A stretch of 64,000 bases of DNA from Brevibacterium atlanticum (GCF_011617245.1 NZ_CP050152.1:3276503-3340502), one strand, 5' to 3'. Shown: positions 24,411-33,120, counted from the stretch's first letter. The notes: generated by a model not told the origin, from the letters alone. A program made the numbers and translations.

Positions 24411-25160
24411 ATGCGACACGATGGGGAGCGCCCGCGCACCAACAGATTCCTGACCGACGGGACGATACCAGGGCACTGGCCGCAGGTGCTCGGGTCGATG
24501 CGAGCGAATCCGTTCACTCATCTTTCGCCTGATGAGGTGCGCACCGAGGCGGCCCACCTGCTCATCGTCGCGCCCTCCCCCGAGGTGGCCCGCGCGTGCT
24601 TCGGGGAGCTGTTCGCGGCGGTCGGCCCACCATCGAATGCGGGCGGACCCGCCGCGCCTGCCGGCATGGCCCCCGGCGGACCGAGCCCACCTCACGACTC
24701 CCGCATCACAATCACCACGCCCGACGACCTCGTCGCCGCCGACGTCCCCGCAGGGACGTGGGTCTTTCTGCCACACCGGCAGGACGGGTGGACGGAGCTC
24801 GAGGCCGCCTCGGCGAGGGTGAGGGCAGACCTGGTCAAGGAGAACTCGACGCGGGAGACAGGCAGCAAGCTCGTTCTCATGGAATACGGGATCAACCTGT
24901 GGATGTGGGCCGAGCCTCCCACGAGCGGAGGCGACCCAGTCTGCCATGCCGGCGAGCTCATCAGCTGGGAGAGCGCGTGGGCGCTGGGTGCAGACGCTGC
25001 CGCGGACACCAGCAGTGCCAGCGACTCGACGTCCGCTGCCGGCCATGACGCGGCTGGTGCCTTCGCATATACTGCCGGCTCAGTGCCCGCAGCTTCCGCA
25101 CGCCCGCCGATCTACTTCGGCCTGCCGCCGATTCTGCGCAAACGCCGCTGGGAGAGCTGA
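24411..25160 (+). CDS. Hypothetical protein, 249 residues
   Basis: Not recognised. The first ~80 residues (GHWPQVLGSMRANPFTHLSP, LLIVAPSPEVARACFGELFA) look globular; a Gly/Pro-rich spacer follows, then a second globular part with PDDLVAADVPAGTWVFLPHR and KLVLMEYGINLWMWAEPPTS, an Ala/Ser/Thr-rich stretch, and a C-terminus ending YFGLPPILRKRRWES. No signal peptide or membrane helix. ATG 24411 has AGGAGG seven bases upstream. A copy of the 68-bp palindromic repeat lies just after its stop. Composition is ordinary for the window, so it is probably a lineage-specific protein. Confidence 0.7.
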   Translation: MRHDGERPRTNRFLTDGTIPGHWPQVLGSMRANPFTHLSPDEVRTEAAHLLIVAPSPEVARACFGELFAAVGPPSNAGGPAAPAGMAPGGPSPPHDSRITITTPDDLVAADVPAGTWVFLPHRQDGWTELEAASARVRADLVKENSTRETGSKLVLMEYGINLWMWAEPPTSGGDPVCHAGELISWESAWALGADAAADTSSASDSTSAAGHDAAGAFAYTAGSVPAASARPPIYFGLPPILRKRRWES

Positions 25161-25170
25161 GCCCCTTCCT

Positions 25171-25238
25171 CGAAACCACTGTCGAGCGCCGAGACAACGG
25201 TGCACACACAGTGGTCTCGGCGCTTAACCGTTGTCTCG
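25171..25238. repeat. 68-bp palindromic dispersed repeat, copy A
   Basis: 25-base arms at 25171-25195 and 25214-25238 around an 18-base loop, inner core GAGCGCCGAGAC / GTCTCGGCGCT. Same length and layout as copies at 51942 and 53145. It lies between convergent genes and may serve as terminator. Confidence 0.8.
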
Positions 25239-25256
25239 ACACTGAACTGCCACCCC

Positions 25257-26048
25257 TCACGCCACCGCGACGACGACTCCGGCGGCGATGAGCAGCACGA
25301 AATACCCCCAGGCGTGGAGGATCTCAGGGATCTTCGGCACCCGCCTGCGCAGGAAGACGATGATCGGCAGTCCGCCGATGAGCAGCGCCAGTGCCGCATG
25401 GACATCGAGGGCTCCGACGATGCCCGGGGCGTCGATCGCCGCCGGGTCGAGGATCGTCACGAGCACAGCCGGGCTCATGATCACCAAGGTCAGCGGGTTG
25501 GCCAGGGTCGTGGCCACGGTCATCGTCGCCCCCGACCGGCGCATCATCGGCACCGTCATCACCGAGCCACCAACGCCGAGGAACGATGCCAGCCCGCCGA
25601 TCGGCACACCCCAGATCGCCGAGATCCCGCGACCTCCTTCGCTGGTCTCCTCCCTGATGCGGGCGGTGGGGCGGAAGAAGCCCGGGCGCAGCAGCAGGTC
25701 GACTGCGGTGACGGCGATGTAGAGGACGAATCCCCATTGCAGCAGCGCATCCGGAGCGGATCCCCCGGCGAACGCCCCGAGCCCACCGCCGAGGGCGAGC
25801 AGTCCGAGCAGCCACCATCGCCCCTTGAGGTGGGCGAGAGTCTCGCGTTTCGTCGAGACTGTGGCGACGATGGCGTTGACGAGCATGACCAGCGCCGAGG
25901 TGGCCGCCGCCACCCGTGCCGTGTCTGATCCGAGATCCGCATCGACGAGGGTGATGATCGGGACGGTGACGAATCCGCCGCCGAAGCCGAAGAGCACGGT
26001 CGTCAGGCCGACGAGGCAGCCGATGAGGATGAGGCCGATGATTTCCAC
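25257..26048 (-). CDS. TauE/SafE-family sulfite/organosulfur exporter
   Basis: 263 residues, about eight helices. IGLILIGCLVGLTTVLFGFG, GGGFVTVPIITLV and the second repeat IWGVPIGGLASFLGVGGSVM, TVPMMRRSG show the inverted repeat of TauE/SafE carriers, which export sulfite, sulfoacetate or related anions. GTG 26048 begins right before helix 1 but has no strong ribosome site; a TTG at 26084 is possible. Divergent from the MFS gene at 26176. Confidence 0.88.
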   Translation of the reverse strand: MEIIGLILIGCLVGLTTVLFGFGGGFVTVPIITLVDADLGSDTARVAAATSALVMLVNAIVATVSTKRETLAHLKGRWWLLGLLALGGGLGAFAGGSAPDALLQWGFVLYIAVTAVDLLLRPGFFRPTARIREETSEGGRGISAIWGVPIGGLASFLGVGGSVMTVPMMRRSGATMTVATTLANPLTLVIMSPAVLVTILDPAAIDAPGIVGALDVHAALALLIGGLPIIVFLRRRVPKIPEILHAWGYFVLLIAAGVVVAVA

Positions 26049-26175
26049 CAGTCCATCACAGCGCACCGCACCCCAGGCAGGCAATCGTTAACCTGCGGTC
26101 CTCCTTCCACGAGCCGCCGTCTCAGTCTGAGGCCGGCCGTCGATTCAGGCGACGTCGCGTCTAATGTTGTCAGGG

Positions 26176-27411
26176 ATGTCAGACGCACCCGATTACTCAT
26201 CGCCGCGGGGTCGCCCTCCACGCCCGTTCGCGGCCCTCGCCCTCGCCATGGCGGCGATCATGGTCGTGGGTCTGAGTCTGCGGATCCCGACGATCTCGCT
26301 GTCCCCGCTGGTGCCGAGCATGATGGACGAGACCGGGCACGGGGAGACCTTCCTTTCTCTGCTGACCAGCGTGCCGCTGGCTCTGACTCTGGCGGCCGCG
26401 CCGGTGGCCCCGATGCTGGCGAATCGTGTTGGACGCAGCCGAACCGTCGGACTCTCCCTGATCGCGATCGTGGTCGGAATGATCATCCGCTCGGTGCCCG
26501 GCGATGCTCCTCTGCTCATCGGCACCGGGCTCCTCGGCTTCTCGATCGCCATCGTCACGGTGCTCGCCCCCTCGATCATCTCCGCCGAACGTCCCGCCGT
26601 CCGATCTCGCCTCACCGGCGTCTATTCGATGTCGCTGAGCCTCGGCCCGGCACTCGCCCTGGCGCTGACGATCCCGATCGGGCGGCTGACCGGACTCGAC
26701 TGGCGCGGCACGCTGCTCACCTGGATCGTGGTCTCTGCCGGTGCACTTGTGCTGTGGTGGCTCTACTCGCGCACCTCCCCGTCGGACGTCTCCGAAGCCA
26801 CCGCCGATGGGTCGATCGACTCCGACGATGATCCGCGGGGCGGGCACGGGGCGAAGTCCGTCCTCGGCGATGGTGATGTGTGGCTCCTCGCGCTCTTCCT
26901 CGGAGTCACCTCGCTGATGTTCTACACCACCTCGGCATGGCTTCCGACGGTGTTCATCGCAGACGGAATGTCCGCGCAGACCGCCGGTGGATTCGTCTCC
27001 CTCATCAGCGTCATTGCGATCCCCTTCGGCCTCATCGCCCCGACCCTCCTCAGCAGAGGCACCTCCCGAGTCCTGGCCCCGGCGGCTCCTCTGCTCGCTG
27101 TCATCGGGCTCGCGGTCCTGCTCATCGCTGGTTCTCAGACCGCCCTCATCGTCACGGTCCTCCTCGGCGTCGCCCAAGGCCTGTGCCTCGGGGCCTCTTA
27201 CGACCAGATCATCCGATACGGCCGGTCGCCGGCCCACACCGCGTCCGTCTCGGCCGTGACCTCGGCTGTCGGTGTGGCACTCGCCGCACTCGGACCCTTC
27301 GCCTTCGGCCTCGGCCTGGAGACCGCGGGGTCCGCGACCATTCCGCTGCTCGGCCTCGCGCTCGTCGGCGCGACTCAGTCGGTCATCGGTCTGCGCACCT
27401 CACGGCTCTGA
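26176..27411 (+). CDS. MFS transporter, CynX/NimT-like
   Basis: 411 residues, 12 helices. MVVGLSLRIPTISLSPLVPS, LTSVPLALTLAAAPVAPMLA, and the central acidic loop (residues ~200-232) followed by WLLALFLGVTSLMFYTTSAW and LPTVFIADGMS are typical for the cyanate/nitroimidazole (CynX/NimT) branch of the major facilitator superfamily. Substrate unknown. ATG 26176 with CAGGG upstream is chosen over ATG 26164. A second MFS gene follows 170 bases later, but a GntR-type operator lies between, so they may be separate units. Confidence 0.88.
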   Translation: MSDAPDYSSPRGRPPRPFAALALAMAAIMVVGLSLRIPTISLSPLVPSMMDETGHGETFLSLLTSVPLALTLAAAPVAPMLANRVGRSRTVGLSLIAIVVGMIIRSVPGDAPLLIGTGLLGFSIAIVTVLAPSIISAERPAVRSRLTGVYSMSLSLGPALALALTIPIGRLTGLDWRGTLLTWIVVSAGALVLWWLYSRTSPSDVSEATADGSIDSDDDPRGGHGAKSVLGDGDVWLLALFLGVTSLMFYTTSAWLPTVFIADGMSAQTAGGFVSLISVIAIPFGLIAPTLLSRGTSRVLAPAAPLLAVIGLAVLLIAGSQTALIVTVLLGVAQGLCLGASYDQIIRYGRSPAHTASVSAVTSAVGVALAALGPFAFGLGLETAGSATIPLLGLALVGATQSVIGLRTSRL

Positions 27412-27508
27412 ACCGTCGCGAGGGAACCGCGCCTGAGCCACCGCGCGAAGCCCGGCGGCCAACTGAATTCCTCATCACCGCAACAGACACTCAATTCCAC
27501 GCATCACC

Positions 27509-27540
27509 ATCTTGTATCCAAGATGGATCCAAGATAGGTT
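27509..27540. promoter_or_regulatory. GntR-type operator and promoter of MFS gene
   Basis: ATCTTGTATCCAAGAT (27509-27524) is a 16-bp inverted repeat with a TGTATNCA-like core typical of FCD-type GntR regulators; ATCCAAGAT recurs at 27527-27535. TAGGTT (27535-27540) is a possible -10. A GntR-FCD gene follows the transporter at 29037. Confidence 0.6.
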
Positions 27541-27583
27541 GAGCAGGTACTTGAGCACCACGGCACAGGAAGACGAGGCATCG

Positions 27584-28966
27584 ATGACGAGTCGCGTTCG
27601 CGAGCAGGGGAAGCTGATCACCGCCCAGCTGCTGGCCGGAGCCGGCACAGCCTCTGGCTATGCCGTCGGCGGACTGCTCGCCGAGGAGATCACCGGCAAG
27701 ACCTCGATGGCCGGTCTCGCGCAGATGAGCGTCATCCTCGGCGCCGGCCTCATCGCCTACCCACTCGCTATGCTCGCCGGACGCTCCGGTCGACGCACCG
27801 CGCTGACCTTGGGCTTCGGAGTCGGCACACTCGGCGCGGTGGTCGTGCTCATCGGCGTCGCCTTCCAGCTCCTGCCGGTGTTCATACTCGGGATGATGAT
27901 GTGCGGTTCGTCGACCGCCTCGGGGCTGCAGGCTCGCTACGCCGCCGTCGATCTTGCCGATCCCGCTGCCGCTGGTCGCGCCATGTCACTCGTCGTGTGG
28001 GCGACGACGGTCGGCTCCGTTCTCGGACCGAACTTCACCGACCCCGGTGCCCACCTCGGCAAGGCACTGGGCATGAACGGCCTGGCCGGGCCCTACCTCA
28101 TCTCGATGGCCGCGTTCGCCCTGGCCACGCTGTTCGCCTCGACCCTGTCGCGGTCGATCACCGCCGGCACGGAGCAGCCGCCCAAGGATTCGGACCTCGA
28201 CGCCGAGCCGACGGTCACGTCCGACGTCAACGAGGCGGCCACCTCGGCGACCGATCACCGCCCCTCCCCCGCCCCGACCGGAACGGCATCACCACCGGCC
28301 CAGATGAGACTCGGCCAGGCGCTGCGGTTCGCGCTCGCGCGGCCGGTGCCGCTGTTCGCGATGATCACGATCATCACCGGGCAGATGATGATGACCAACG
28401 TCATGGTCATGACCCCGGTGCACATGGACCATCAGGAGTTCAGCCTCGGCGCGATCGGCATCGTCGTGAGCATCCACATCGCCGGCATGTACGCCCTCTC
28501 CCCCGTCTTCGGGTGGATGGCCGACCGGTGGGGTGCAGGGATCGTCATCGCCGGCGGCGCGATCATCTTCGCCGCCACGATCACCCTCGGCGTCATCGAC
28601 GCCCTCGCCCCGACCTCGTCGCTGGTGCTGCTGAGCGCTGCGCTGTCCCTGCTCGGGGTGGGCTGGTCGATGTTCCTCATCGGCGGATCGGCACTGCTGA
28701 CCGCCTCGGTACCGGCCCATGCGAAGGTGCCGCTGCAGGGGGCGTCGGATTCGGCGATGAACCTCGGCGGGGCGCTCATGGCGGCCATGGCCGGCACCGT
28801 GCTCGAGGCCGGCGGATTCCTCTGGATCAACCTCATGGCCACGTTCGTCCTGCTCATCACCCTCGCCTTCGCGATCCGCGCCGTCCCGCTCATGACCTGG
28901 CCCGGCCGCCGGAGATCCACCCTCGCCGAGGCGGCCGTCGAGGAGCCATCATCACCATCGAACTGA
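27584..28966 (+). CDS. MFS transporter (proton-driven efflux type)
   Basis: 460 residues, 12 helices with a low-complexity central loop (~190-245) rich in Asp, Ala, Thr and Pro. LITAQLLAGAGTASGYAVGG, AGRSGRRTALTLGFGVGTLG (loop 2-3) and VFGWMADRWGAGIVIAGGAI mark the family; MMMCGSSTASGLQARYAAVD is a helix-4/5 feature of a small actinobacterial subgroup. ATG 27584 has CGAGG five bases upstream. Likely controlled by the GntR protein 70 bases downstream through the operator in front. Confidence 0.88.
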   Translation: MTSRVREQGKLITAQLLAGAGTASGYAVGGLLAEEITGKTSMAGLAQMSVILGAGLIAYPLAMLAGRSGRRTALTLGFGVGTLGAVVVLIGVAFQLLPVFILGMMMCGSSTASGLQARYAAVDLADPAAAGRAMSLVVWATTVGSVLGPNFTDPGAHLGKALGMNGLAGPYLISMAAFALATLFASTLSRSITAGTEQPPKDSDLDAEPTVTSDVNEAATSATDHRPSPAPTGTASPPAQMRLGQALRFALARPVPLFAMITIITGQMMMTNVMVMTPVHMDHQEFSLGAIGIVVSIHIAGMYALSPVFGWMADRWGAGIVIAGGAIIFAATITLGVIDALAPTSSLVLLSAALSLLGVGWSMFLIGGSALLTASVPAHAKVPLQGASDSAMNLGGALMAAMAGTVLEAGGFLWINLMATFVLLITLAFAIRAVPLMTWPGRRRSTLAEAAVEEPSSPSN

Positions 28967-29036
28967 GCACGTCCCCTCATGACACCGTGCGACCGTCGAA
29001 TGGAACCTCGGCGACCGCGCCAGGGAGAATGAGGAC

Positions 29037-29672
29037 ATGAGCACACGCGAAGGCGGCACCAGCGCGGCCGAGCACGCCTACCAGCAGATCCGCCGGCAGA
29101 TCCTCAACGGGACACATGTGCCGGGGACCATGCTCGGCGAGGCGGCGCTGGCGGCCGAACTCGAGGTCAGCCGGACACCGGTCCGCGTGGCGCTGGCGCG
29201 GCTGCAGGACGAGGGGTGGATCGCCATCTATCCCAAGCGCGGCGCCTTGGTCCAAGGCGTGGACGAGCGGACGATCGTCGAACTCGCCGATGCCCGCTTC
29301 GTCCTCGAGACCACCGGCGTCGACCGTGCTCCGGAGGCCCTGCGTCGGCAGTTGGCCGACCGGCTCGACGGTCTCATCGAGAAGCAGCGCCAGGCCTTCG
29401 ACGCCGGAGATATCGCGACCTTCATCGACCTGACGCTGGAGTTCCATCGCGGCTTCGTCGAATCCAGCGGCAATTCGGTGCTCATCGAACTCTACGGGCA
29501 GCTGTCCGACCGGCACCGCTTCATCCTCTTCACCGCCGGTGACCGGCTGCTGGCCCGATGGGAAGAGATCATCACCGAGCATGTGGCACTGACCGACCAC
29601 CTGCGCGGCGGAAATACGGAGGCCTTCTCTCAGGCCCTGCGCGATCACATCGCCGAGGTGGCCGCTCCGTAG
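29037..29672 (+). CDS. GntR-family regulator, FCD subfamily
   Basis: 211 residues. The winged HTH (residues ~12-75) reads AYQQIRRQILNGTHVPGTML, GEAALAAELEVSRTPVRVAL and GALVQGVDERTIVELADARF. The all-helical FCD ligand domain follows, with LTLEFHRGFVESSGNSVLIE and HVALTDHLRGGNTEAFSQAL holding Asp/His metal ligands. Such regulators sense organic acids. GAGGAC directly before ATG. It follows the MFS gene, whose promoter carries a matching inverted repeat. Confidence 0.93.
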   Translation: MSTREGGTSAAEHAYQQIRRQILNGTHVPGTMLGEAALAAELEVSRTPVRVALARLQDEGWIAIYPKRGALVQGVDERTIVELADARFVLETTGVDRAPEALRRQLADRLDGLIEKQRQAFDAGDIATFIDLTLEFHRGFVESSGNSVLIELYGQLSDRHRFILFTAGDRLLARWEEIITEHVALTDHLRGGNTEAFSQALRDHIAEVAAP

Positions 29673-29699
29673 CATTGGTCAGCGGACAACAAATCACAT

Positions 29700-29906
29700 C
29701 TACTTCGTCTCATTGGGATGATGCGTATGTACATCTTCAAGAAATACCGTCTTCCCCACCACGAAGAACCAAATCCTCGCACTCCCTTTGAGAGTGGGCT
29801 TGTGTTGCCACCGGGTGAATCGCTCGCCACCCCTCACAACGAATTCGAGTTCGCCCCGCAGTGGATAGTTATTCCCGGCGAGCCATCGGTCAGGGGCGTT
29901 CGACAG
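29700..29906 (-). CDS. Putative toxin of a type II toxin-antitoxin pair
   Basis: 68 residues ending EDVHTHHPNETK. The body NNYPLRGELEFVVRGGERFT, RWQHKPTLKGSARIWFFVVG and KTVFLEDVHTHHPNETK resembles a small actinobacterial protein that regularly follows long Phd-type antitoxins. It overlaps the antitoxin by 17 bases. No ATG, GTG or TTG starts the conserved part; CTG at 29906, preceded by GAAGAAGAAG, is the only nearby start, so initiation is unusual or the gene is decaying. The toxic activity is inferred from position only. Confidence 0.6.
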   Translation of the reverse strand: MSNAPDRWLAGNNYPLRGELEFVVRGGERFTRWQHKPTLKGSARIWFFVVGKTVFLEDVHTHHPNETK

Positions 29907-30342
29907 CTTCTTCTTCGGCCAGCCAGTCGAGACTGCGAGTCCCCAGGCCCGCAGCCACCGCCGCCGCCGTCTCACGCCATGAGTTGATCTCCGCAATGGC
30001 CAGATGAGCCTGATGAGTGGAGAAAGAGGCCCTTGCCGCGGAGACGATATCGACGGCACATCGGTCCCGGTCTTCAGCACTGAGTGCAAGCATCCACGGG
30101 AAACGATCTGCCATATTTTCCGCCAGCGATCTTTCAATCTGGCTCGAAGAGTCAATGAGCTGCGCCGCGAGCTCAAGCAACGCATCGCGATCTGAATTCT
30201 CAGCTTCGGTCATGAGCACCAGCGGTTCCCCGTTGCGTCTCGTCACTCGCACAGGCCGGTCAGACGCAGCCTCAAAGACTTCCGAAGACGATCGACTCAG
30301 CGCGGAAGACTGAAATGTCAGTGTCGAATCAGAACCAGTCAT
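29890..30342 (-). CDS. Phd/YefM-like antitoxin with long C-terminal domain
   Basis: 150 residues. LTFQSSALSRSSSEVFEAAS, DRPVRVTRRNGEPLVLMTEA is the Phd/YefM N-terminal DNA-binding fold; the rest is helical (LLELAAQLIDSSSQIERSLA, HLAIAEINSWRETAAAVAAG), ending EEEAVERP, longer than classic Phd. ATG 30342 or GTG 30348 can start it. A perfect 9-bp inverted repeat lies directly upstream, as expected for autoregulation. The region is AT-richer than its neighbours, which hints at transfer. Confidence 0.8.
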   Translation of the reverse strand: MTGSDSTLTFQSSALSRSSSEVFEAASDRPVRVTRRNGEPLVLMTEAENSDRDALLELAAQLIDSSSQIERSLAENMADRFPWMLALSAEDRDRCAVDIVSAARASFSTHQAHLAIAEINSWRETAAAVAAGLGTRSLDWLAEEEAVERP

Positions 30343-30353
30343 ATTCACATGGT

Positions 30354-30375
30354 AATTCAGAACTAATTCTGAATT
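30354..30375. promoter_or_regulatory. Perfect palindrome upstream of antitoxin, autoregulatory operator candidate
   Basis: AATTCAGAA (30354-30362), CTAA, TTCTGAATT (30367-30375): perfect 9-bp arms ending 12 bases from the antitoxin ATG, AT-rich within a GC-rich chromosome. Confidence 0.7.
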
Positions 30376-30498
30376 CAGGAGCCCCGGAGCTCGCGAAGCG
30401 CTTCTAAACAGTCTGGTCACGTCCTGATCCGGCAGGGTCGCGTCGACGGGTGCGGAGATTCTCAGACGACCCTTGACCTGCGGTCGTAGGCTGGGGAC

Positions 30499-31506
30499 AT
30501 GGAGCACAGGTATCTGGGAAACAGCGGCATGAAGATCTCCGAAATCACCTACGGAAACTGGCTCACGCACGGTTCGCAGGTGGAGAACGACACGGCGACG
30601 AAGTGCGTCCACGCCGCACTCGACGCCGGCATCTCGACCTTCGACACCGCCGATGTCTACGCAAACACTGTGGCCGAACAGGTCCTCGGCGATGCGTTGA
30701 AAGGTCAGCGGCGTGAGTCGCTCGAGATCTTCACCAAGGTCTACTTCCCCACCGGACCGAAGGGTCACAACGACACCGGTCTGTCACGCAAGCACATGAT
30801 GGAGTCGATCAACGGCTCGCTCAAGCGACTGGGCACCGACTATGTCGACCTCTACCAGGCGCACCGGTACGACTACGAGACTCCGCTCGAAGAGACGATG
30901 CAGGCGTTCGCGGACATCGTCCGCGCCGGCAAGGCTCTCTATATCGGGGTCAGCGAATGGAACGCCGACCAGCTCCGTGGCGCCCATCACCTGGCGAAGG
31001 ACCTCGGCATCCAGCTGATCTCGAATCAGCCGCAGTACAACATGCTCTGGCGAGTCATCGAGTCCCGGGTCGTGCCCACGTCGAAGGAACTGGGGATCTC
31101 CCAGATCGTCTGGTCCCCGATCGCCCAGGGCGCACTGACCGGAAAGTACAAGCTCGGCCAACCGGTGCCGGCAGGATCACGGGCGACCGATGAGAAGGGC
31201 GGTGCCGACTCCATCAAGAACCGCTACCTCTACGACGATATGCTCACCGCGATCACCGGTCTCGAGCCCATCGCTGCCGATCTCGGACTGACGATGGCGC
31301 AGCTCGCCGTCGCCTGGGTGCTCGCCAACGACAACGTCGCCACCGCCCTCGTCGGTGCCTCACGGCCCGAGCAGATCGCTTCGAACGCCGAAGCCGCCGG
31401 GGTCAGACTCGACAGCGAGGTACTCGCCCGCATCGATGACGTCCTCGGCGATCTGCCCGAGACAGACCCGTCGAAGACCCGCTCCCCGGAAACCCGGCTG
31501 GTCTGA
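30499..31506 (+). CDS. Aldo/keto reductase (Kv-beta/YghZ-like)
   Basis: 335 residues, TIM barrel. The catalytic tetrad is present: Asp in STFDTADVYANT, Tyr five residues on, Lys in EIFTKVYFPTG and His in DLYQAHRYDYET. IGVSEWNADQLRGA and LVGASRPEQIASNAEA bind NADPH. It reduces aldehydes or ketones. TAGGCT ends six bases before the ATG, fitting a leaderless mRNA, though GGGG could serve as weak ribosome site. Divergent from the toxin-antitoxin pair and convergent with the WYL regulator. Confidence 0.92.
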   Translation: MEHRYLGNSGMKISEITYGNWLTHGSQVENDTATKCVHAALDAGISTFDTADVYANTVAEQVLGDALKGQRRESLEIFTKVYFPTGPKGHNDTGLSRKHMMESINGSLKRLGTDYVDLYQAHRYDYETPLEETMQAFADIVRAGKALYIGVSEWNADQLRGAHHLAKDLGIQLISNQPQYNMLWRVIESRVVPTSKELGISQIVWSPIAQGALTGKYKLGQPVPAGSRATDEKGGADSIKNRYLYDDMLTAITGLEPIAADLGLTMAQLAVAWVLANDNVATALVGASRPEQIASNAEAAGVRLDSEVLARIDDVLGDLPETDPSKTRSPETRLV

Positions 31507-31535
31507 GGATTCCGCAATCGGTCTTGACTTCCGTC

Positions 31536-32513
31536 CTAGTGCCGATCAAGCAGGTTCTGCGCGAGCTCACGCACCAGCGCCCGCGCCTCTGTCGGCGCGA
31601 TGATCTCGATGTGATCGGTGAACTGCACGAGCTGCCGGACTCCGCCGAGCTCTTCGTAGCCGACCGTGATGACGACGGAGTCGGTTCCCTCGGCTGGTGA
31701 GACAGTGAGCAGGCGACTGCCGAGGATCCGTCGCGCCAGGTCTTCCGACTGAGCGTCGAGTCGTGCTGTGACGACCACGTCATTCCGCCGCTCGAGCCGG
31801 TGCGCCAGGTCCTCAGCCACCGACGACAGCGTCACGTCCGGGCGCAGCCTCCGCGGCTCAGCGAGCACATGCCACCCACGCAGTCGCACCATCGCGAACA
31901 TCCGCGGCTCGTCATCGACGTCGGCGATGAGATACCAGCGACCGGCGCGGGAATAGAGACCATAGGGATCGACCACGAATGACTTTGATCGAGTCTGCCC
32001 ACTCGACCGATAGTCGATGCGCAGACGACTGCCGCGCCGCAGATCGATGAGGAAGTCCGAGAAGTCGACGGTTTCGTCCGGGGCAAACCAGTCCGAACCG
32101 TCGACCACGATGACCTCGGACAGCGGCAGAGACGGCTCCTCCCCTCGCCGAGGCGGCCAGGTCCGTCGCGAGGAGAGCTTGTCCCGGGCGCTGTAGGCGC
32201 TGTCCTCGAGTCCGAGCTGCCGCGCCCTCTCCCCATCGACACCCAGCAGAGCGAGGACGTCCGCTTCACTGTTCGTCAGGCGGTTGACGTCGATCTCGGC
32301 ACCGGGCATGAGGGAGATCCCACCGTACCGACCGCGGTCGGCGACGACGGGCACGTCCGCCTCGGCGAGGGCGACGATGTCGCGCAGAATCGTCCGCCTC
32401 GAGACACCGAAGCGTTCTGCCAGCTCGACCGCTGTCGTCTGGCGATGCCCCTGCAGCGTGACGATGATCGAGAGCAGCCGTTGCGGTCTGCCCATCGCGG
32501 GTTCGGCACTCAT
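31536..32513 (-). CDS. DeoR/YafY-type regulator with WYL domain
   Basis: 325 residues. N-terminal HTH: RPQRLLSIIVTLQGHRQTTA, VELAERFGVSRRTILRDIVA. The WYL domain (~145-215) contains RLRIDYRSSGQTRSKSFVVD and PYGLYSRAGRWYLIADVDDE, and a C-terminal WCX segment follows. WYL proteins bind nucleotides or small ligands. ATG 32513 has AGAAG upstream. Divergent from the VOC gene with a perfect inverted repeat between, the usual arrangement of repressor and glyoxalase-like target. Confidence 0.92.
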   Translation of the reverse strand: MSAEPAMGRPQRLLSIIVTLQGHRQTTAVELAERFGVSRRTILRDIVALAEADVPVVADRGRYGGISLMPGAEIDVNRLTNSEADVLALLGVDGERARQLGLEDSAYSARDKLSSRRTWPPRRGEEPSLPLSEVIVVDGSDWFAPDETVDFSDFLIDLRRGSRLRIDYRSSGQTRSKSFVVDPYGLYSRAGRWYLIADVDDEPRMFAMVRLRGWHVLAEPRRLRPDVTLSSVAEDLAHRLERRNDVVVTARLDAQSEDLARRILGSRLLTVSPAEGTDSVVITVGYEELGGVRQLVQFTDHIEIIAPTEARALVRELAQNLLDRH

Positions 32514-32543
32514 CGGCACTTCTTTCCGATCGCTCATCCAAAG

Positions 32544-32560
32544 GTGACATGAACTGTCAC
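32544..32560. promoter_or_regulatory. WYL-regulator operator GTGACA-N5-TGTCAC
   Basis: Perfect 6-bp arms at 32544-32549 and 32555-32560 between divergent WYL and VOC genes; TGACA/TGTCA arms are typical for YafY-type regulators. Confidence 0.6.
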
Positions 32561-32623
32561 TTATTGCTGTCAGTCTAGGAGAGCACCACAAGAAGGACCA
32601 CGAATCCAACAAAGGAGAACATC

Positions 32624-32989
32624 ATGCCCACGCCGAATCTCTTCCTCATCTACGTCACCGATGTCGAAGCATCGACCGCGTTCTATCGCGATCTGTTCGA
32701 CATGGAACCCGACATGGTCACACCGCGATATGTCCCATTCACAGTGGCACAGGGTGTCCTGTTCGCCCTCTGGAGCGGAGGTGCGGAGTCCGTGGCCGCG
32801 GCAACGGCGCGGACGTCCGAGGTCGGGCTGATGGTGCCCGGATCCGCCGAGGCGGTCGATGCCGTCTACGACGAGTGGACAGCGAAGGGCGTTACCGTCA
32901 TCGACGAACCGCACGACGCCGTCTTCGGGCGCACCTTCGTCGTCGCCGACCCCGACGGCAACCTCACCCGCGTCTCACCGGTCGACTGA
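32624..32989 (+). CDS. VOC-family (glyoxalase-like) protein
   Basis: 121 residues, two beta-alpha-beta-beta-beta units. PNLFLIYVTDVEASTAFYRD, LFDMEPDMVTPRYVPFTVAQ, SEVGLMVPGSAEAVDAVYDE and FVVADPDGNLTRVSPVD are the usual VOC pattern, but the first metal position is not His, so it may be a resistance-type binding protein rather than a lyase. AAAGGAG site upstream. Presumed target of the divergent WYL regulator. Confidence 0.9.
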   Translation: MPTPNLFLIYVTDVEASTAFYRDLFDMEPDMVTPRYVPFTVAQGVLFALWSGGAESVAAATARTSEVGLMVPGSAEAVDAVYDEWTAKGVTVIDEPHDAVFGRTFVVADPDGNLTRVSPVD

Positions 32990-33108
32990 TCGACACCAGT
33001 ATGTGCAACCGCCGTCTGTACGACCGGTGTCTGCACATGGTCAGGTTGATGAAATCACAGCCTCCCGGAGCGACCTGGCTGGGGTGCGTGCGTTAAACTG
33101 CATGATGA

Positions 33109-33120
33109 AGTTATATAACT
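33109..33120. promoter_or_regulatory. AT-rich palindrome AGTTATATAACT in MFS leader
   Basis: Perfect 12-bp palindrome ~100 bases before the DHA2 transporter, overlapping a TATAAC -10-like element; stands out by base composition. Confidence 0.45.

Noticed and set aside
29037..29672. GntR gene as part of the toxin-antitoxin island
   Set aside because: GC content and codon use fit the neighbours, and its likely operator lies at the MFS promoter, so it is grouped with the transporter.
30343..30768. Upstream extension of the antitoxin frame
   Set aside because: It would run through the palindromic operator and the divergent aldo/keto reductase gene; no homology in this part.
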